Assembly: GCF_023168165.1 (NCBI RefSeq)
Contig: NZ_BQYJ01000002.1
Span: forward strand, 310,001 to 374,000
Reading direction: 5' to 3'
DNA: 64,000 nucleotides
Origin: Niallia sp. NCCP-28
GTDB lineage: Bacteria; Bacillota; Bacilli; Bacillales; Cytobacillaceae
Part shown: piece by piece, positions 35,209 to 44,493 of the stretch
How the letters are laid out: each line of letters begins with the position of its first letter
Position numbering within the stretch: position 1 is the first letter of the stretch
Translations under genes and position numbers: made by a program
Notes under the pieces: generated by a model
The model's input: the letters and a program-made list of their open reading frames with translations, nothing else
Database searches by the model: none
What the model was told of the DNA's origin: nothing

Positions 35209-36903
35209 ATGAAAAAATATTCTATTGGAGTAGACTATGGAACACAGTCAGGAAGAACGGTTCTAGTAGAAGTTGGAACAGGGAAAGAGATTGCCACTGC
35301 TGTAAAAGAATATACACATGGGGTTATGGATGAATATCTGCCAGACGGAAAAACGAAGCTTGAGCATGATTGGGCTTTGCAGCATCCTGAAGATTATTTA
35401 GAAGTATTAAAGGTTACCGTCCCAGAAGTATTGGAAAAAGCTCAAGTTTCAAACGCAGATGTTATTGGAATCGGCATTGATTTTACAGCATGCACTATCT
35501 TGCCGATTGATAAAAATGGTATTCCTTTATGTATGCGTCAAGATTTTAAACATCATCCACATAGTTATGTAAAGCTTTGGAAACATCATGCAGCGCAAAA
35601 AGAAGCAAACCGTTTAAATGAAATAGCAGAACAGCGAGGAGAAGAGTTTCTGCAGCGTTATGGAGGAAAAATCTCATCTGAATGGATGTTTCCAAAGATT
35701 TGGCAAATTTTAAATGAAGCTCCAGAAATCTATGCAGAGGCAGACCAAATATTAGAAGCAACAGATTGGGTCATTTCGGAGTTGACAGGAGAAGTTGTCC
35801 GCAATAGTTGTACTGCTGGATATAAAGCGATATGGCATAAAAAAAATGGCTATCCTTCGAAAGAGTTTTTTAAAGCACTTGATCCCCGTCTTGAAAATGT
35901 AGTGGAAGAGAAGTTGTCGACTCGGATTGTTTCTATTGGATCAAAAGCAGGAGAATTGACGGAAAAAGCAGCAAAATTAACTGGATTGAAGCCAGGCACT
36001 GCAGTAGCTGTGGCGAATGTTGATGCACATGTGGCCGTGCCGGCTGTTGGAATAACAGAAGCTGGAAAACTATTAATGATTATGGGGACATCTACCTGTC
36101 ATATTTTGTTAGGAGAGAAGGAAGCCATTGTGCCAGGTATGTGCGGAGTAGTAGAAGATGGGGTTTTGCCAGGGTTTTTAGGATATGAAGCAGGCCAATC
36201 TTGTGTTGGCGATCATTTTGAATGGTTTACACAAAATTGTGTTCCAGCCAGCTACCAGGAACAAGCAGAAAAAAGTGGGGTAAACATTCATCAGTTTTTA
36301 ACAGAGCAAGCAAGTAGATTAGAAGTCGGAGAAAGCGGTCTATTGGCGCTTGATTGGTGGAATGGCAATCGTTCTACACTTGTTGATGCAGATTTAACTG
36401 GATTACTGTTAGGCGCAAGCTTGCTGACAAAGCCTGAGGAAATATATAGAGCGCTGATTGAAGCGACTGCATATGGTACAAGAATGATTGTTGAAACATT
36501 CAGAAATAGTGGTGTGCCAGTTGATGAAGTGTATGCAGCAGGAGGGATTGCAGAAAAAAATGAATTAATGATGCAAATTTATGCAGATGTTCTAAATATG
36601 GATATTAAGATTTCCGCTTCTTCTCAAACTCCAGCTTTGGGAAGTGCAATGTTTGGTGCAGTAGCAGCAGGAAAAGATTGTGGAGGATACGATACGATTA
36701 CAGATGCAGCTAGGGAAATGGGCAAAACTAAGGATAAAGTCTACCATCCTTTGAAAAAGAATGCAGAAGTTTATGACCAGCTCTTTGCGGAATACAGCAA
36801 GCTTTATGATTATTTTGGACGGGGAGAAAACAATGTCATGAAAACATTAAAACGGCTAAAGAAAAAAAGTGCCCATGATGTTAAGGGGGAAACGGTATGT
36901 TAG
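35209..36903 (+). CDS. araB: L-ribulokinase
   Basis: 564-residue FGGY-family kinase making L-ribulose-5-P. Motifs are [16 protein letters not shown] at the N-terminus, [75 protein letters not shown] (AraB hallmark), and [26 protein letters not shown] serves ATG 35209; the GTG at 35194 is rejected. It is first of araBDA. The order B-D-A differs from A-B-D in B. subtilis. Confidence 0.96.
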   Translation: MKKYSIGVDYGTQSGRTVLVEVGTGKEIATAVKEYTHGVMDEYLPDGKTKLEHDWALQHPEDYLEVLKVTVPEVLEKAQVSNADVIGIGIDFTACTILPIDKNGIPLCMRQDFKHHPHSYVKLWKHHAAQKEANRLNEIAEQRGEEFLQRYGGKISSEWMFPKIWQILNEAPEIYAEADQILEATDWVISELTGEVVRNSCTAGYKAIWHKKNGYPSKEFFKALDPRLENVVEEKLSTRIVSIGSKAGELTEKAAKLTGLKPGTAVAVANVDAHVAVPAVGITEAGKLLMIMGTSTCHILLGEKEAIVPGMCGVVEDGVLPGFLGYEAGQSCVGDHFEWFTQNCVPASYQEQAEKSGVNIHQFLTEQASRLEVGESGLLALDWWNGNRSTLVDADLTGLLLGASLLTKPEEIYRALIEATAYGTRMIVETFRNSGVPVDEVYAAGGIAEKNELMMQIYADVLNMDIKISASSQTPALGSAMFGAVAAGKDCGGYDTITDAAREMGKTKDKVYHPLKKNAEVYDQLFAEYSKLYDYFGRGENNVMKTLKRLKKKSAHDVKGETVC

Positions 36904-37598
36904 AACAGCTGAAAAGAGATGTATTAGAAGCTAATCTAGAATTGCCAAAAGCAGGCCTTGTTACATTTACTTGGGGAAATGTCAGCGGTATTGACCGGAA
37001 AACAAATCTTGTTGTCATAAAACCAAGCGGCATCGATTATGAAAAATTGCAACTGGAAGATTTAGTTGTAATCGATTTAGATGGAAACATTGTAGAAGGA
37101 ACACTTCGTCCCTCATCTGATACGCCAACGCATCTTGCGCTTTACCGAGCATTTAGTGAAATGGGGGGCATTGTCCATACTCATTCTCCATGGGCAACTA
37201 GCTGGGCACAGGCAGGAAAAAGGATTCCCGCCCTTGGCACAACACATGCTGACTATTTTTATGGAGAAATTCCCTGTACAAGGAAATTAACAGAAGAAGA
37301 AACAAATCGGGCATATGAGTTGGAAACAGGAAATGTAATTATAGAGACAATTGCTAAAGAAAGCATTAATCCTATTGCAATGCCTGGAATATTAGTGAAA
37401 AATCATGCACCTTTTTGCTGGGGAAAATCGGCAGCTCAGGCTGTACATAATGCGGTAGTTTTGGAAGAAGTAGCTAAAATGGCCCTTCATACGCTTCAAC
37501 TTAATCCAAAAGCAGAGTGGATTGATCAATTTTTGTTAGATAAACATTATTTGCGAAAACATGGTTCTAATGCCTATTATGGGCAAAAAAACAGGTGA
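36897..37598 (+). CDS. araD: L-ribulose-5-phosphate 4-epimerase
   Basis: 233-residue zinc enzyme of the class II aldolase fold giving D-xylulose-5-P. Motifs are [54 protein letters not shown] (zinc His), TTHADYFYG, and [18 protein letters not shown]. The start overlaps the araB stop by 7 bases, with AAGGGGG upstream, so translation is coupled. Confidence 0.96.
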   Translation: MLEQLKRDVLEANLELPKAGLVTFTWGNVSGIDRKTNLVVIKPSGIDYEKLQLEDLVVIDLDGNIVEGTLRPSSDTPTHLALYRAFSEMGGIVHTHSPWATSWAQAGKRIPALGTTHADYFYGEIPCTRKLTEEETNRAYELETGNVIIETIAKESINPIAMPGILVKNHAPFCWGKSAAQAVHNAVVLEEVAKMALHTLQLNPKAEWIDQFLLDKHYLRKHGSNAYYGQKNR

Positions 37599-37637
37599 TT
37601 TTTTCTAAAAGGAAACCTAATCTGAGGAGGAGTTAAG

Positions 37638-39122
37638 ATGTTAAAAACAAAAGAATATGAATTTTGGTTTGTTACGGGAAGTCAATTATTATATGGAGAA
37701 GATGTGCTTCGCCAAGTGGGAGAAAATTCAAGAATCATTGTAAATGGGTTAGATAAAGATAAAGCTATTCCTTATAAAATTGTTTTTAAGGATGTGTTGA
37801 AAGATTCAGATTCCATTCGCCGCCTTTGCTTAGAAGCAAATGCTGCGGAGCGTTGTGCTGGAATAATTACATGGATGCACACATTCTCTCCATCAAAAAT
37901 GTGGATTGCAGGACTTTCCGCATTACAAAAGCCGATGCTACACTTTGCTACACAGTTTAACCGTGATATTCCATGGAAAAGCATTGATATGGATTTTATG
38001 AATTTAAATCAGTCTGCACATGGCGATAGAGAACATGGATTTATCGGCAGCCGATTGCATGTGAAACGAAAGGTGATAGTAGGGCATTGGAAGAACGAGG
38101 AAATCAGAAAAAGAATTGGCAGTTGGACAAAAACAGCTGTTGCTTATTCTGAAAGCAAAGATTTAAAAGTAGCTAGATTTGGAGATAATATGCGCCAAGT
38201 TGCTGTAACGGAAGGGGATAAAATAGAAGCGCAAATAAAATTCGGCTGGACAGTAAATGGCTATGGGATAGGCGACCTTGTTCAAAAAGTAAATGAGGTG
38301 ACAGATGAAGCGGTGGAAGAGCTTTTAGACGTGTATGCCAAACAATATCATATTGCTTCAGAAGATTTTGAAGATCAAGCGACTAGAGAGAGCATTGCAG
38401 AACAAGCAAAATATGAATTGGCATTAAAAGCATTTTTAGAAGAAGGAAATTATACTGCTTTTACTACTACATTTGAAGATTTGCATGGCATGCGCCAACT
38501 GCCAGGACTTGCTGTGCAGCGCCTAATGGAACAAGGCTACGGATTTGCGGGAGAAGGAGACTGGAAAACAGCTGCACTCGTCAGGTTGATGAAAATTATT
38601 GCCGATAATGAAGGAACATCCTTTATGGAGGATTATACCTATCATTTTGAGCCGGGAAATGAAATGGTGCTTGGTTCTCATATGTTGGAGATATGCCCAA
38701 CTATTGCAGCTACCAAACCAAAAATTGAAGTTCATCCATTGGGCATAGGAGGGAAAGAGGATCCAGCGAGAATTGTGTTTGATGGCAGAGAGGGAAAAGC
38801 GATTAATGCATCAATCATTGATCTCGGACATCGATTCCGCATGCTGATCAATGAAGTGGATGCTCTTCAGCCAGAAGAAGAGCTGCCGAATCTTCCAGTG
38901 GCAAGAGTATTATGGAAAACACAACCTTCTCTAAGTCAAGGAGTAGAAAATTGGATTCAAGCAGGCGGAGCACATCATACATGTTTCTCCTATGAAGTAA
39001 CAACAGAACAATTGCGTGACTTTGCGGAGTTGATAGGATTGGAATTGATCGTTATTAATAATGATACTAAAACAGAAGCTTTGATGAACGAATTGCGCTG
39101 GAATGATTTATATTTCCGTTAA
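37638..39122 (+). CDS. araA: L-arabinose isomerase
   Basis: 494-residue Mn-dependent isomerase, L-arabinose to L-ribulose. Motifs are EFWFVTGSQLLYGEDVLRQV, TWMHTFSPSKMWIAGL, FNRDIPWKSIDMDFMNLNQS, FTTTFEDLHGMRQLPGLA (catalytic Glu), MEDYTYHFEPG, GSHMLEICPTI, and GGAHHTCFSYEV. GAGGAGG ribosome binding site. Last gene of araBDA, with a terminator-like hairpin after it. No arabinose transporter is present in the window. Confidence 0.97.
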   Translation: MLKTKEYEFWFVTGSQLLYGEDVLRQVGENSRIIVNGLDKDKAIPYKIVFKDVLKDSDSIRRLCLEANAAERCAGIITWMHTFSPSKMWIAGLSALQKPMLHFATQFNRDIPWKSIDMDFMNLNQSAHGDREHGFIGSRLHVKRKVIVGHWKNEEIRKRIGSWTKTAVAYSESKDLKVARFGDNMRQVAVTEGDKIEAQIKFGWTVNGYGIGDLVQKVNEVTDEAVEELLDVYAKQYHIASEDFEDQATRESIAEQAKYELALKAFLEEGNYTAFTTTFEDLHGMRQLPGLAVQRLMEQGYGFAGEGDWKTAALVRLMKIIADNEGTSFMEDYTYHFEPGNEMVLGSHMLEICPTIAATKPKIEVHPLGIGGKEDPARIVFDGREGKAINASIIDLGHRFRMLINEVDALQPEEELPNLPVARVLWKTQPSLSQGVENWIQAGGAHHTCFSYEVTTEQLRDFAELIGLELIVINNDTKTEALMNELRWNDLYFR

Positions 39123-39145
39123 TGGAGATGGGGAGCGATAAAAGG

Positions 39146-39217
39146 GGGCCGTTTTCTCCAACTGATTATCTATAGCAAGTTTGTTGCTGATGGAGAAGTT
39201 CGGCCTTCTATTGTTTT
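39146..39217 (+). terminator. Probable terminator of araBDA
   Basis: GGCCGTTTTCTCCA (39147-39160) pairs with TGGAGAAGTTCGGCC (39191-39204) around a large 30-base loop, followed by TTCTATTGTTTTTC. Confidence 0.5.
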
Positions 39218-39453
39218 TCTTTAGGAGTCTCAATAGAATAATAGATGATACATAAATGAAAGTGAAATTGTGCTGGAAAGTATATATGAAGAAAAATTAA
39301 GAGGATGCAATAAATGAGCTTCTCTTCAATATGAAAATACTGGTGCTTATAGTGGATACCTTGTTCATATAAAAGCAGATTGAACTTTAAATAAAGTAAA
39401 ATTTCAATCTGTGAGGGGAGGTGGCAAGTTGCCATCTACCCTGAAGAATATGA
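39218..39453. other. Decayed sequence upstream of the galM remnant
   Basis: No intact ORF; short frames only. It may be the eroded 5' part of the aldose-1-epimerase gene whose end survives at 39454-39618, but I could not align it convincingly. Confidence 0.35.
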
Positions 39454-39618
39454 ATGACTTTGGAAGCAACTATTCTATATTCAGGAAATCACCTTAAAAC
39501 AAAGGGAGAACAGCCAGGTGTCTCTTCTCATAAATATCTAGAGATTTGTTTAGACACACAAAGACTTCCAGAGGCTATCCATCTGATGCAGTCTATAAAC
39601 TTAATAGATAAAAAGTAA
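39454..39618 (+). pseudogene. 3' remnant of an aldose 1-epimerase (galM-like) gene
   Basis: A 54-codon frame reads ATILYSGNHLKTKGEQ, then GVSSHKYLEICLDTQRLPEAIH. This is the C-terminal signature of GalM-type mutarotases (LYTGN..., then H...CLETQ.FPDAIN). The full enzyme is about 340 residues; everything upstream is missing or frameshifted, and the frame lacks a ribosome binding site. It ends 13 bp before araM, so the ancestral operon was probably araBDA-galM-araM. Confidence 0.6.
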
Positions 39619-39631
39619 GGGGGAAATATTG

Positions 39632-40873
39632 GTGCAAAATCTGCTGAATGAAATTCGTGAACTTTCCAATCAATGTAAATGTGGCAATCCGCATAATGAT
39701 ATGACCATAGAGGAAATTGCTGTCGGCAAACAGGCCATAAAAAACTTATTGGCCTTTCTTCAAAGGAAGCAATATCAAAAAGCAATGGTTGTTGTCGACG
39801 CTAATACGCATCAAGCTACAGGCGAATTATTAGTCTCGCAATTAGAGCAGGCTTCCATTCCATTTGCAATATGCACTATTTTAGGAGATGAAAATGGAGA
39901 TGTTGTGGCAGATGAACAATCACTTGTACAAGTATGCTTAGAAACAGAAAGTTCTACAGATATTATGTTGGCTGTAGGTTCAGGCACTATTCATGATATT
40001 ACAAGATTTTGCAGTGCTAAATTAAATATTCCTTTTATTTCTGTTCCAACAGCTCCCTCTGTAGATGGTTTTACTTCATTGGGAGCACCGCTGATTGTGC
40101 GAGGAGAGAAGAAAACTTTTCAAATGACTGCGCCAATTGCTTTGTTTGCAGATACAGAACTATTAAAAAAAGCACCCAAATCTATGATAGCCGCAGGTTT
40201 TGGCGATATGCTCGCAAAAATCACTTCTCTTAGTGATTGGGAATTTGACCATTATGCGACAGGGGAACCTTATTGCTCATTGTCTGCTCAATTGACAAAA
40301 GAAGCACTTGATGAATGTATCAATAATATAGAAAAGATAAAACAAGGAAAAGAAGAAGGCATCCAGATTTTAATGGAATCATTAATTAAATCAGGACTTG
40401 CGATGATGCTGTTCGGCCAATCCCATCCAGCTTCGGGAGGAGAACATCATTTATCTCATTATTGGGAAATGCATCTTCTTAAACAAAAACAGCCACAAAT
40501 ACTTCATGGAGCAAAAGTGGGGGTAACGACGGCACTGCTTGCTGAGATTTATCAAAAACAATTTGTTCATTGGCTGGAAAAAATAGAAGATATCGCTGAA
40601 TATGCTCCTTCAGAGGAATATGCTGCCATTATGAATAATATTCAACAGAATAAAAAGCAAATTATTACGGTATACAACAATATTCCAACTCGCTCAGAAA
40701 TAAGCAGATTGCTAGAATGTGTAGGCGGAGCAATAGAGCCGATGCAATTAGGAATAAGCAATGAGCTAGTAATGGATAGTTTAAAAGAAGCACATCATTT
40801 AAGAAATCGTTTTACAGCTTTAAAGTTTTTAAATGAAGTGATAAAAAGTGATTATGCAAAAGTAATTGTATAA
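39632..40873 (+). CDS. egsA: sn-glycerol-1-phosphate dehydrogenase (AraM/EgsA)
   Basis: 413-residue iron/nickel-type dehydrogenase reducing DHAP to glycerol-1-P, which in Bacillus feeds heptaprenylglycerol ether lipids. Motifs are MLAVGSGTIHDITRF (NAD loop), FISVPTAPSVDGFTSLGAPL, AAGFGDMLAKITSLSDWEF (metal Asp), and ASGGEHHLSHYWEMHLL plus LHGAKVGVTTAL (metal His). GTG 39632 with AAGGGGG 8 bases upstream is preferred over a TTG one codon earlier. Its ara linkage is ancestral (araM); it is not needed to degrade arabinose. Confidence 0.93.
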   Translation: MQNLLNEIRELSNQCKCGNPHNDMTIEEIAVGKQAIKNLLAFLQRKQYQKAMVVVDANTHQATGELLVSQLEQASIPFAICTILGDENGDVVADEQSLVQVCLETESSTDIMLAVGSGTIHDITRFCSAKLNIPFISVPTAPSVDGFTSLGAPLIVRGEKKTFQMTAPIALFADTELLKKAPKSMIAAGFGDMLAKITSLSDWEFDHYATGEPYCSLSAQLTKEALDECINNIEKIKQGKEEGIQILMESLIKSGLAMMLFGQSHPASGGEHHLSHYWEMHLLKQKQPQILHGAKVGVTTALLAEIYQKQFVHWLEKIEDIAEYAPSEEYAAIMNNIQQNKKQIITVYNNIPTRSEISRLLECVGGAIEPMQLGISNELVMDSLKEAHHLRNRFTALKFLNEVIKSDYAKVIV

Positions 40874-40923
40874 TAAAAGGAAAAATGGAAGGTGGATGGA
40901 ACGCCTAATTTTGGAAATCCCCA

Positions 40924-40952
40924 AAAAGGAAGGCTGCTATGCTTTCTTTTTT
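40924..40952 (+). terminator. Terminator after egsA/araM
   Basis: AAGGAAGGC-TGCTAT-GCTTTCTTT (with two G-U pairs) followed by TTT; a second small stem, TTTTGG/CCAAAA, lies just before it. Confidence 0.6.
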
Positions 40953-41261
40953 CAGTTTGATGACCCTTTTCTGCAGTGTTCATTACCCAAAAAATGGTAA
41001 CTTATCTTCTAAAAAGGGGAGATTCCTCGATATTTAAGCTTTTTCTTTCACATGTGATTTTTACTGTGCAAATTTTTATTTGGAAAGAGGAACATTAATT
41101 AGAGTGCATTTCACAATATGAATAAAAAATAGCATTAATTGCTTCATTTTAATAGGCGATATAAAGATATCAATGCTTTTTTATATATAAATTCCCTAAT
41201 TATTATTCTATCATTATTATATAAAATATAATTGATCTGAAAATAATGTTAGGAGAATGGC
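40953..41261. other. Non-coding stretch before the YitT-family gene
   Basis: Very AT-rich, no ORF or clear regulatory element apart from A/T tracts near 41180-41240 that may contain the promoter. Confidence 0.35.
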
Positions 41262-41879
41262 ATGAAAAAATTATTAAAAATTGTAATGGGATGTATGATA
41301 GTAACTGTCGGCCTTATTTTATTAAGGCATGCTAATATTGTGACCGGTGGGACAGCAGGCTTATCCATTAGTATTTCTTATTTGACAGACCTCCCTTTTT
41401 CTTGGATATTTTTTATTATTAATCTTCCATTTTACATTTTTTCCTTCTACCAAATGGGTTTTAAATTTACGATGTTAACAATTTTATCGATATCCTTATT
41501 ATCTTTATTATCAGGATTGGACTCCTTATTGCCGGCATTTTCCATTCCGTCATTATTGGGAGCGATTTTAGGAGGAGCCATAATTGGCTTTGGTGTATCC
41601 ATTCTATTTATGAATCAAGCATCACTTGGCGGCGCAAATATACTCGCTCTATTTATGCAGAAAAAATATAATTGGAATCCAGGTAAAGTGAACTTTGTTT
41701 TTGACTTTTGTGTGGTGCTGACAGGACTATATTCTATCGGTTTAATAAAAGGATTATACTCTGTTGTATCGATTGCGGTATTATCCATCGTTATCGCTTA
41801 TTTTAAAAATAATATTGCATCGAAGAACTTTAAAGTCCCTGCAAGTGTTTCTGTACAAAGAGAAGTTTCTGCAAACTAA
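41262..41879 (+). CDS. YitT/YczE-type membrane protein
   Basis: 205 residues, about five or six membrane segments (6-24, 45-63, 68-88, 96-115, 146-165, 168-182). The features LLRHANIVTGGTAGLSISIS, GGAIIGFGVSILF, and QASLGGANILALFMQKKYNW are typical of the DUF161/YitT_membrane family; the C-terminal DUF2179 domain of classic YitT proteins is absent, so it is a short version. Function unknown. GGAGAATGGC lies upstream of ATG. It stands alone with its own terminator. Confidence 0.85.
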   Translation: MKKLLKIVMGCMIVTVGLILLRHANIVTGGTAGLSISISYLTDLPFSWIFFIINLPFYIFSFYQMGFKFTMLTILSISLLSLLSGLDSLLPAFSIPSLLGAILGGAIIGFGVSILFMNQASLGGANILALFMQKKYNWNPGKVNFVFDFCVVLTGLYSIGLIKGLYSVVSIAVLSIVIAYFKNNIASKNFKVPASVSVQREVSAN

Positions 41880-41880
41880 T

Positions 41881-41922
41881 AAAAAACATCAGCTGGCTAA
41901 AAAGTCAGCTGATGTTTTTTTA
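41881..41922 (+). terminator. Terminator after the YitT-family gene
   Basis: AAAAAACATCAGCTG pairs with CAGCTGATGTTTTTT around a 10-base loop. Confidence 0.93.
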
Positions 41923-42100
41923 TGATGGTGGAAAATGCAAGGAAGAGAGGCGGGAAATTGGCGATATTTAGCCATAATAAGTCTTAAGTCTTAGAAAGAG
42001 ATACAACGTAAGGCAGTCTCTTATAGGTTTGCAACTATTTAAAATAGAACTATAGGAAAAAGGTGAGAATTGACAATATTTTGATGGATAAATAAATTTT

Positions 42101-42186
42101 ACTTTGACAGATAGAGTAATCTGCAGTATTATTACTTTGACAGATAGAGTAATTGTGCGTCTTTTTATTCTATCAGATAGAGTAAT
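42101..42186 (+). repeat. Three operator-like direct repeats, 33-bp period, in the padR promoter
   Basis: ACTTTGACAGATAGAGTAAT at 42101-42120 and, identical, at 42134-42153; a third, ATTCTATCAGATAGAGTAAT, at 42167-42186. The third contains a palindrome CTATC-A-GATAG. Copy 1 contains the -35 TTGACA (42104-42109), with TATTAT at 42127-42132 (17-base spacer); copies 2 and 3 lie downstream, as expected of repressor sites. Confidence 0.8.
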
Positions 42187-42214
42187 TTTAAAATAGAGAA
42201 GGTGAAGTGTCAGC

Positions 42215-42544
42215 ATGATTAGAAGTGATATCATCCGGGGTCATTTGGATTCGATTATTTTGTGTCTGCTTTTAGAAGAGGATAGATATGGATATGAAAT
42301 ATCAAAAGAAATCAGCCTTCGAACAGAAAATCGCTTTCAAATAAAAGAGGCAACATTGTACGCTGTATTCCAACGGCTGGAAAAAAAGGAATTAATTGAA
42401 TCGTATATTGGAAGTGTAACCATGGGCGGCAGAAGAAAGTACTATAAAATTACAACACTAGGCAAAGCTTTTTTAAGGGAAACAGCAGATGAATGGAACG
42501 AATTAAAGACCATTATGGACCTATTTATGGAGGGATTAAAGTGA
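42215..42544 (+). CDS. PadR-family transcriptional repressor
   Basis: 109-residue winged HTH of the PadR/PF03551 family: DIIRGHLDSIILCLLLEEDRYGYEISKEI in two parts, LYAVFQRLEKKELI, and GGRRKYYKITTLGKAFL (beta wing). AGAAGGTGAAG lies before the ATG. It overlaps the next gene by four bases (GTGA), so it is translationally coupled to a HAAS-domain membrane protein, a common pairing. Likely autoregulates through the three repeats at 42101-42186. PadR inducers are often membrane-active or phenolic compounds; none can be inferred here. Confidence 0.92.
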   Translation: MIRSDIIRGHLDSIILCLLLEEDRYGYEISKEISLRTENRFQIKEATLYAVFQRLEKKELIESYIGSVTMGGRRKYYKITTLGKAFLRETADEWNELKTIMDLFMEGLK

Positions 42545-42942
42545 AGGAACTAAATAATCATGTGAATAAGTTATTTTCAGATATTCCAGACAGCAAGGAA
42601 AAAGAAGCTATTATGCAAGAAGTTTTGCAAAATCTTGAAGAGAAAGTGTTTGATTTAATGGAGCAAGGCAAAGGGGAGGAAGATGCAATCAACAAAGCAA
42701 TTGTTGAATTTGGTGATATTGAAGATTTGAAAAAAGAACTTCAGGTGGAGGAGCCAGCGAAGAAAAAAAACAATAGTAAGCTAAATTTAGACTTTTCTAT
42801 ATGGGGAAGCATCCTAATTATTGCATTTTTTATTTTTATTAATTTCTATTATACCCCTAAGATTATTTGGTTTGTTTATCCCACATTTGCTGTATTATGG
42901 TGGCCGCTTTCCATGTATTTTAGCTGGTTGCGGAATAAATAA
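42541..42942 (+). CDS. HAAS-domain (DUF1700-like) membrane protein
   Basis: 133 residues. The N-terminal helical HAAS domain (about 1-70) has LNNHVNKLFSDIPDSKEKE, a middle DLMEQGKGEEDAINKAIVEF, and GDIEDLKKELQ. Two membrane segments follow (about 84-101, 107-126). The C-terminus carries the module PKIIWFVYPTFAVLWWPL, which occurs four more times in the next gene. GTG start overlapping the padR stop, with GGAGG upstream. HAAS proteins accompany PadR regulators and are thought to sense or transmit membrane signals; the exact role is unknown. Confidence 0.85.
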   Translation: MKELNNHVNKLFSDIPDSKEKEAIMQEVLQNLEEKVFDLMEQGKGEEDAINKAIVEFGDIEDLKKELQVEEPAKKKNNSKLNLDFSIWGSILIIAFFIFINFYYTPKIIWFVYPTFAVLWWPLSMYFSWLRNK

Positions 42943-42954
42943 GGAGGTTATTTT

Positions 42955-43587
42955 ATGAATAAAAAACTAGATGCAGGTTTTTTGGCAGCAGGAAGTGTTA
43001 TGACAATTATCTTTATTATTATCGTGAATTTTTTGACAAATGCTTCCTACCCGTGGTTTATTTATCCAGTATTTGCATTGCTATTTAGTGCAGCTGGTTT
43101 GATTTTTGGGAAAAGAGGCAAATATTTTCAGCTTTCCCTATTTGGCAGTTTACTGCTGCTTATATTTTTTATAGCAGTCAATTATATTCATACACCTGAT
43201 TATCCATGGTTTTTATTTGTCCTTGGTCCAATTGCTCTTTGGCCTGTTCTTGTGTTCTTAGGATATAAGGCAAAAGACTTGAATACAGCATTGATAGGAA
43301 GTTTAAGTATCATTTTTTATTATTTTATTTTAAATATACTGTTATCCCCTCAATATATTTGGGCGATTTATATAGCGTTTCCTGTATTATGGTGGCCTCT
43401 AGCTGTCTATCATGTTAAGAAAAAGACATATTTCTCCTTTTCTGTTCATGCAAGTCTACTTATCAGTTTGTTTTTTATCATAGTAAATTTTATAAATTCC
43501 CCGCAAATCATTTGGGCTGTTTATCCAATCTTCGCTGTGTTATGGTGGCCCCTTTCGATGTACTACTTTTATTATAAAAGAAGATAA
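42955..43587 (+). CDS. Eight-TM membrane protein built of four internal repeats
   Basis: 210 residues made almost wholly of four copies of a 51-residue two-TM unit (about 7-53, 57-104, 108-155, 159-206). The consensus is hydrophobic helix, N(F/Y/I), short polar P-rich turn, W-hydrophobic-P, then L(W/F)(W/S)P. Copies 3 and 4 end FPVLWWPLAVY and FAVLWWPLSMY, nearly the same as the C-terminus of the HAAS protein upstream. I do not know a named family for it. GGAGG ribosome binding site, 12 bp after the HAAS gene. Likely works with HAAS in one complex. Confidence 0.8.
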   Translation: MNKKLDAGFLAAGSVMTIIFIIIVNFLTNASYPWFIYPVFALLFSAAGLIFGKRGKYFQLSLFGSLLLLIFFIAVNYIHTPDYPWFLFVLGPIALWPVLVFLGYKAKDLNTALIGSLSIIFYYFILNILLSPQYIWAIYIAFPVLWWPLAVYHVKKKTYFSFSVHASLLISLFFIIVNFINSPQIIWAVYPIFAVLWWPLSMYYFYYKRR

Positions 43588-43635
43588 TGTCACTGCAGTT
43601 AATTTATAATTTCAGGGATATTCCATTTAAGTTTT

Positions 43636-43652
43636 TTGATTGATTAAGTCAA
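43636..43652. promoter_or_regulatory. Palindrome upstream of the papain-like gene, matching TetR-linked sites
   Basis: TTGATTGATTAAGTCAA is identical at 15 of 17 positions to TTGATTGAATTAGTCAA at 45316-45332, in the promoter of the TetR-linked ABC exporter. Confidence 0.5.
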
Positions 43653-43773
43653 TCGTTGAATGGCATTTGAAAAATTTAGTGCATTTTGATAAATATTGCT
43701 GTACTTCACGTTAGTTAAGGAAGTGCAGATGAATTAGATGAATGGCACGTTTTACATGAAAGGATTAAATACA

Positions 43774-44358
43774 ATGGAAAAGCAAATTTATTTACTGCTG
43801 ACAGATACCGGAACGATATTTACGAGAATGATTAAGCTGTATACAAAAAAATCATATAATCATGCTTCCCTTTCTTTTGATCTTTTTCTAAATGATGTTT
43901 ATAGTTTTGGAAGAAAAAATATAAAAAATCCTTTTATAGGCGGATTTGTTAAAGAAGATATGGAAAATGATTTATTCAGATATGCCAATTGTGCTATTTA
44001 TTGCTGCACTATTTCTGAGGAACAATGGAATCGGGTAAAAGCTTATATTTTGCAAATTGAACAGCAAAAATATCGATATAAATATAATTTTATAGGATTG
44101 TTTGGAGTAATGTTGAATAGACATATTCAAAGAGAGAATGCTTTTTTTTGTTCTCAGTTTGTTGCAACCGCATTAAAAGAGTCGATTATTGCAGATTTTC
44201 ACAAACCCTTGTCATTGGTTACACCACATGATTTATCAAGGATAGCATCCTTTGATCTTATATTTAAAGGAAAACTGGCTGATTATAAAAATTACCAAGT
44301 AAAAGAAAAAGAAAAAAAGACCTTTACAAGTTCTTTTTCGAATATGACAGCTATATAA
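43774..44358 (+). CDS. Papain-like (NlpC/P60 YiiX-type) hydrolase, 194 residues
   Basis: A cytosolic protein with no signal peptide. Features fit permuted NlpC/P60-type papain folds: an early TGTIFTRMIKLYTKKSYNHA with conserved His (NHASLSFD), and a later ENAFFCSQFVATALKES with the presumed catalytic Cys, then KPLSLVTPHDLSRI. The permuted order (His before Cys) resembles the YiiX/YebB and LRAT-like group, which act on amide or acyl substrates. Start ATG 43774 has AAAGGA upstream; the one at 43738 does not. It may be under the neighbouring TetR regulator (palindrome at 43636). Confidence 0.65.
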   Translation: MEKQIYLLLTDTGTIFTRMIKLYTKKSYNHASLSFDLFLNDVYSFGRKNIKNPFIGGFVKEDMENDLFRYANCAIYCCTISEEQWNRVKAYILQIEQQKYRYKYNFIGLFGVMLNRHIQRENAFFCSQFVATALKESIIADFHKPLSLVTPHDLSRIASFDLIFKGKLADYKNYQVKEKEKKTFTSSFSNMTAI

Positions 44359-44493
44359 TAGGAGAACTATTGCAATAGAATAGTTTAAATGAGAGATAAG
44401 GGATATTGTTGTAGGGTGCAAGTTTTTTCTTTTCAAAGTATCTTCATGCTATAATAAATGAACTGTTACTTTGCATGAGGGAGAATGATTTAT

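Noticed and set aside
39528-39785. 85-codon minus-strand ORF over the start of araM
   Set aside because: Antisense to the clear galM remnant and araM; a shadow frame.
42101-42186. Short direct repeats that could suggest a CRISPR array
   Set aside because: Only three copies, 13-bp spacers, one copy degenerate, located in a promoter and no cas genes; read as operators.
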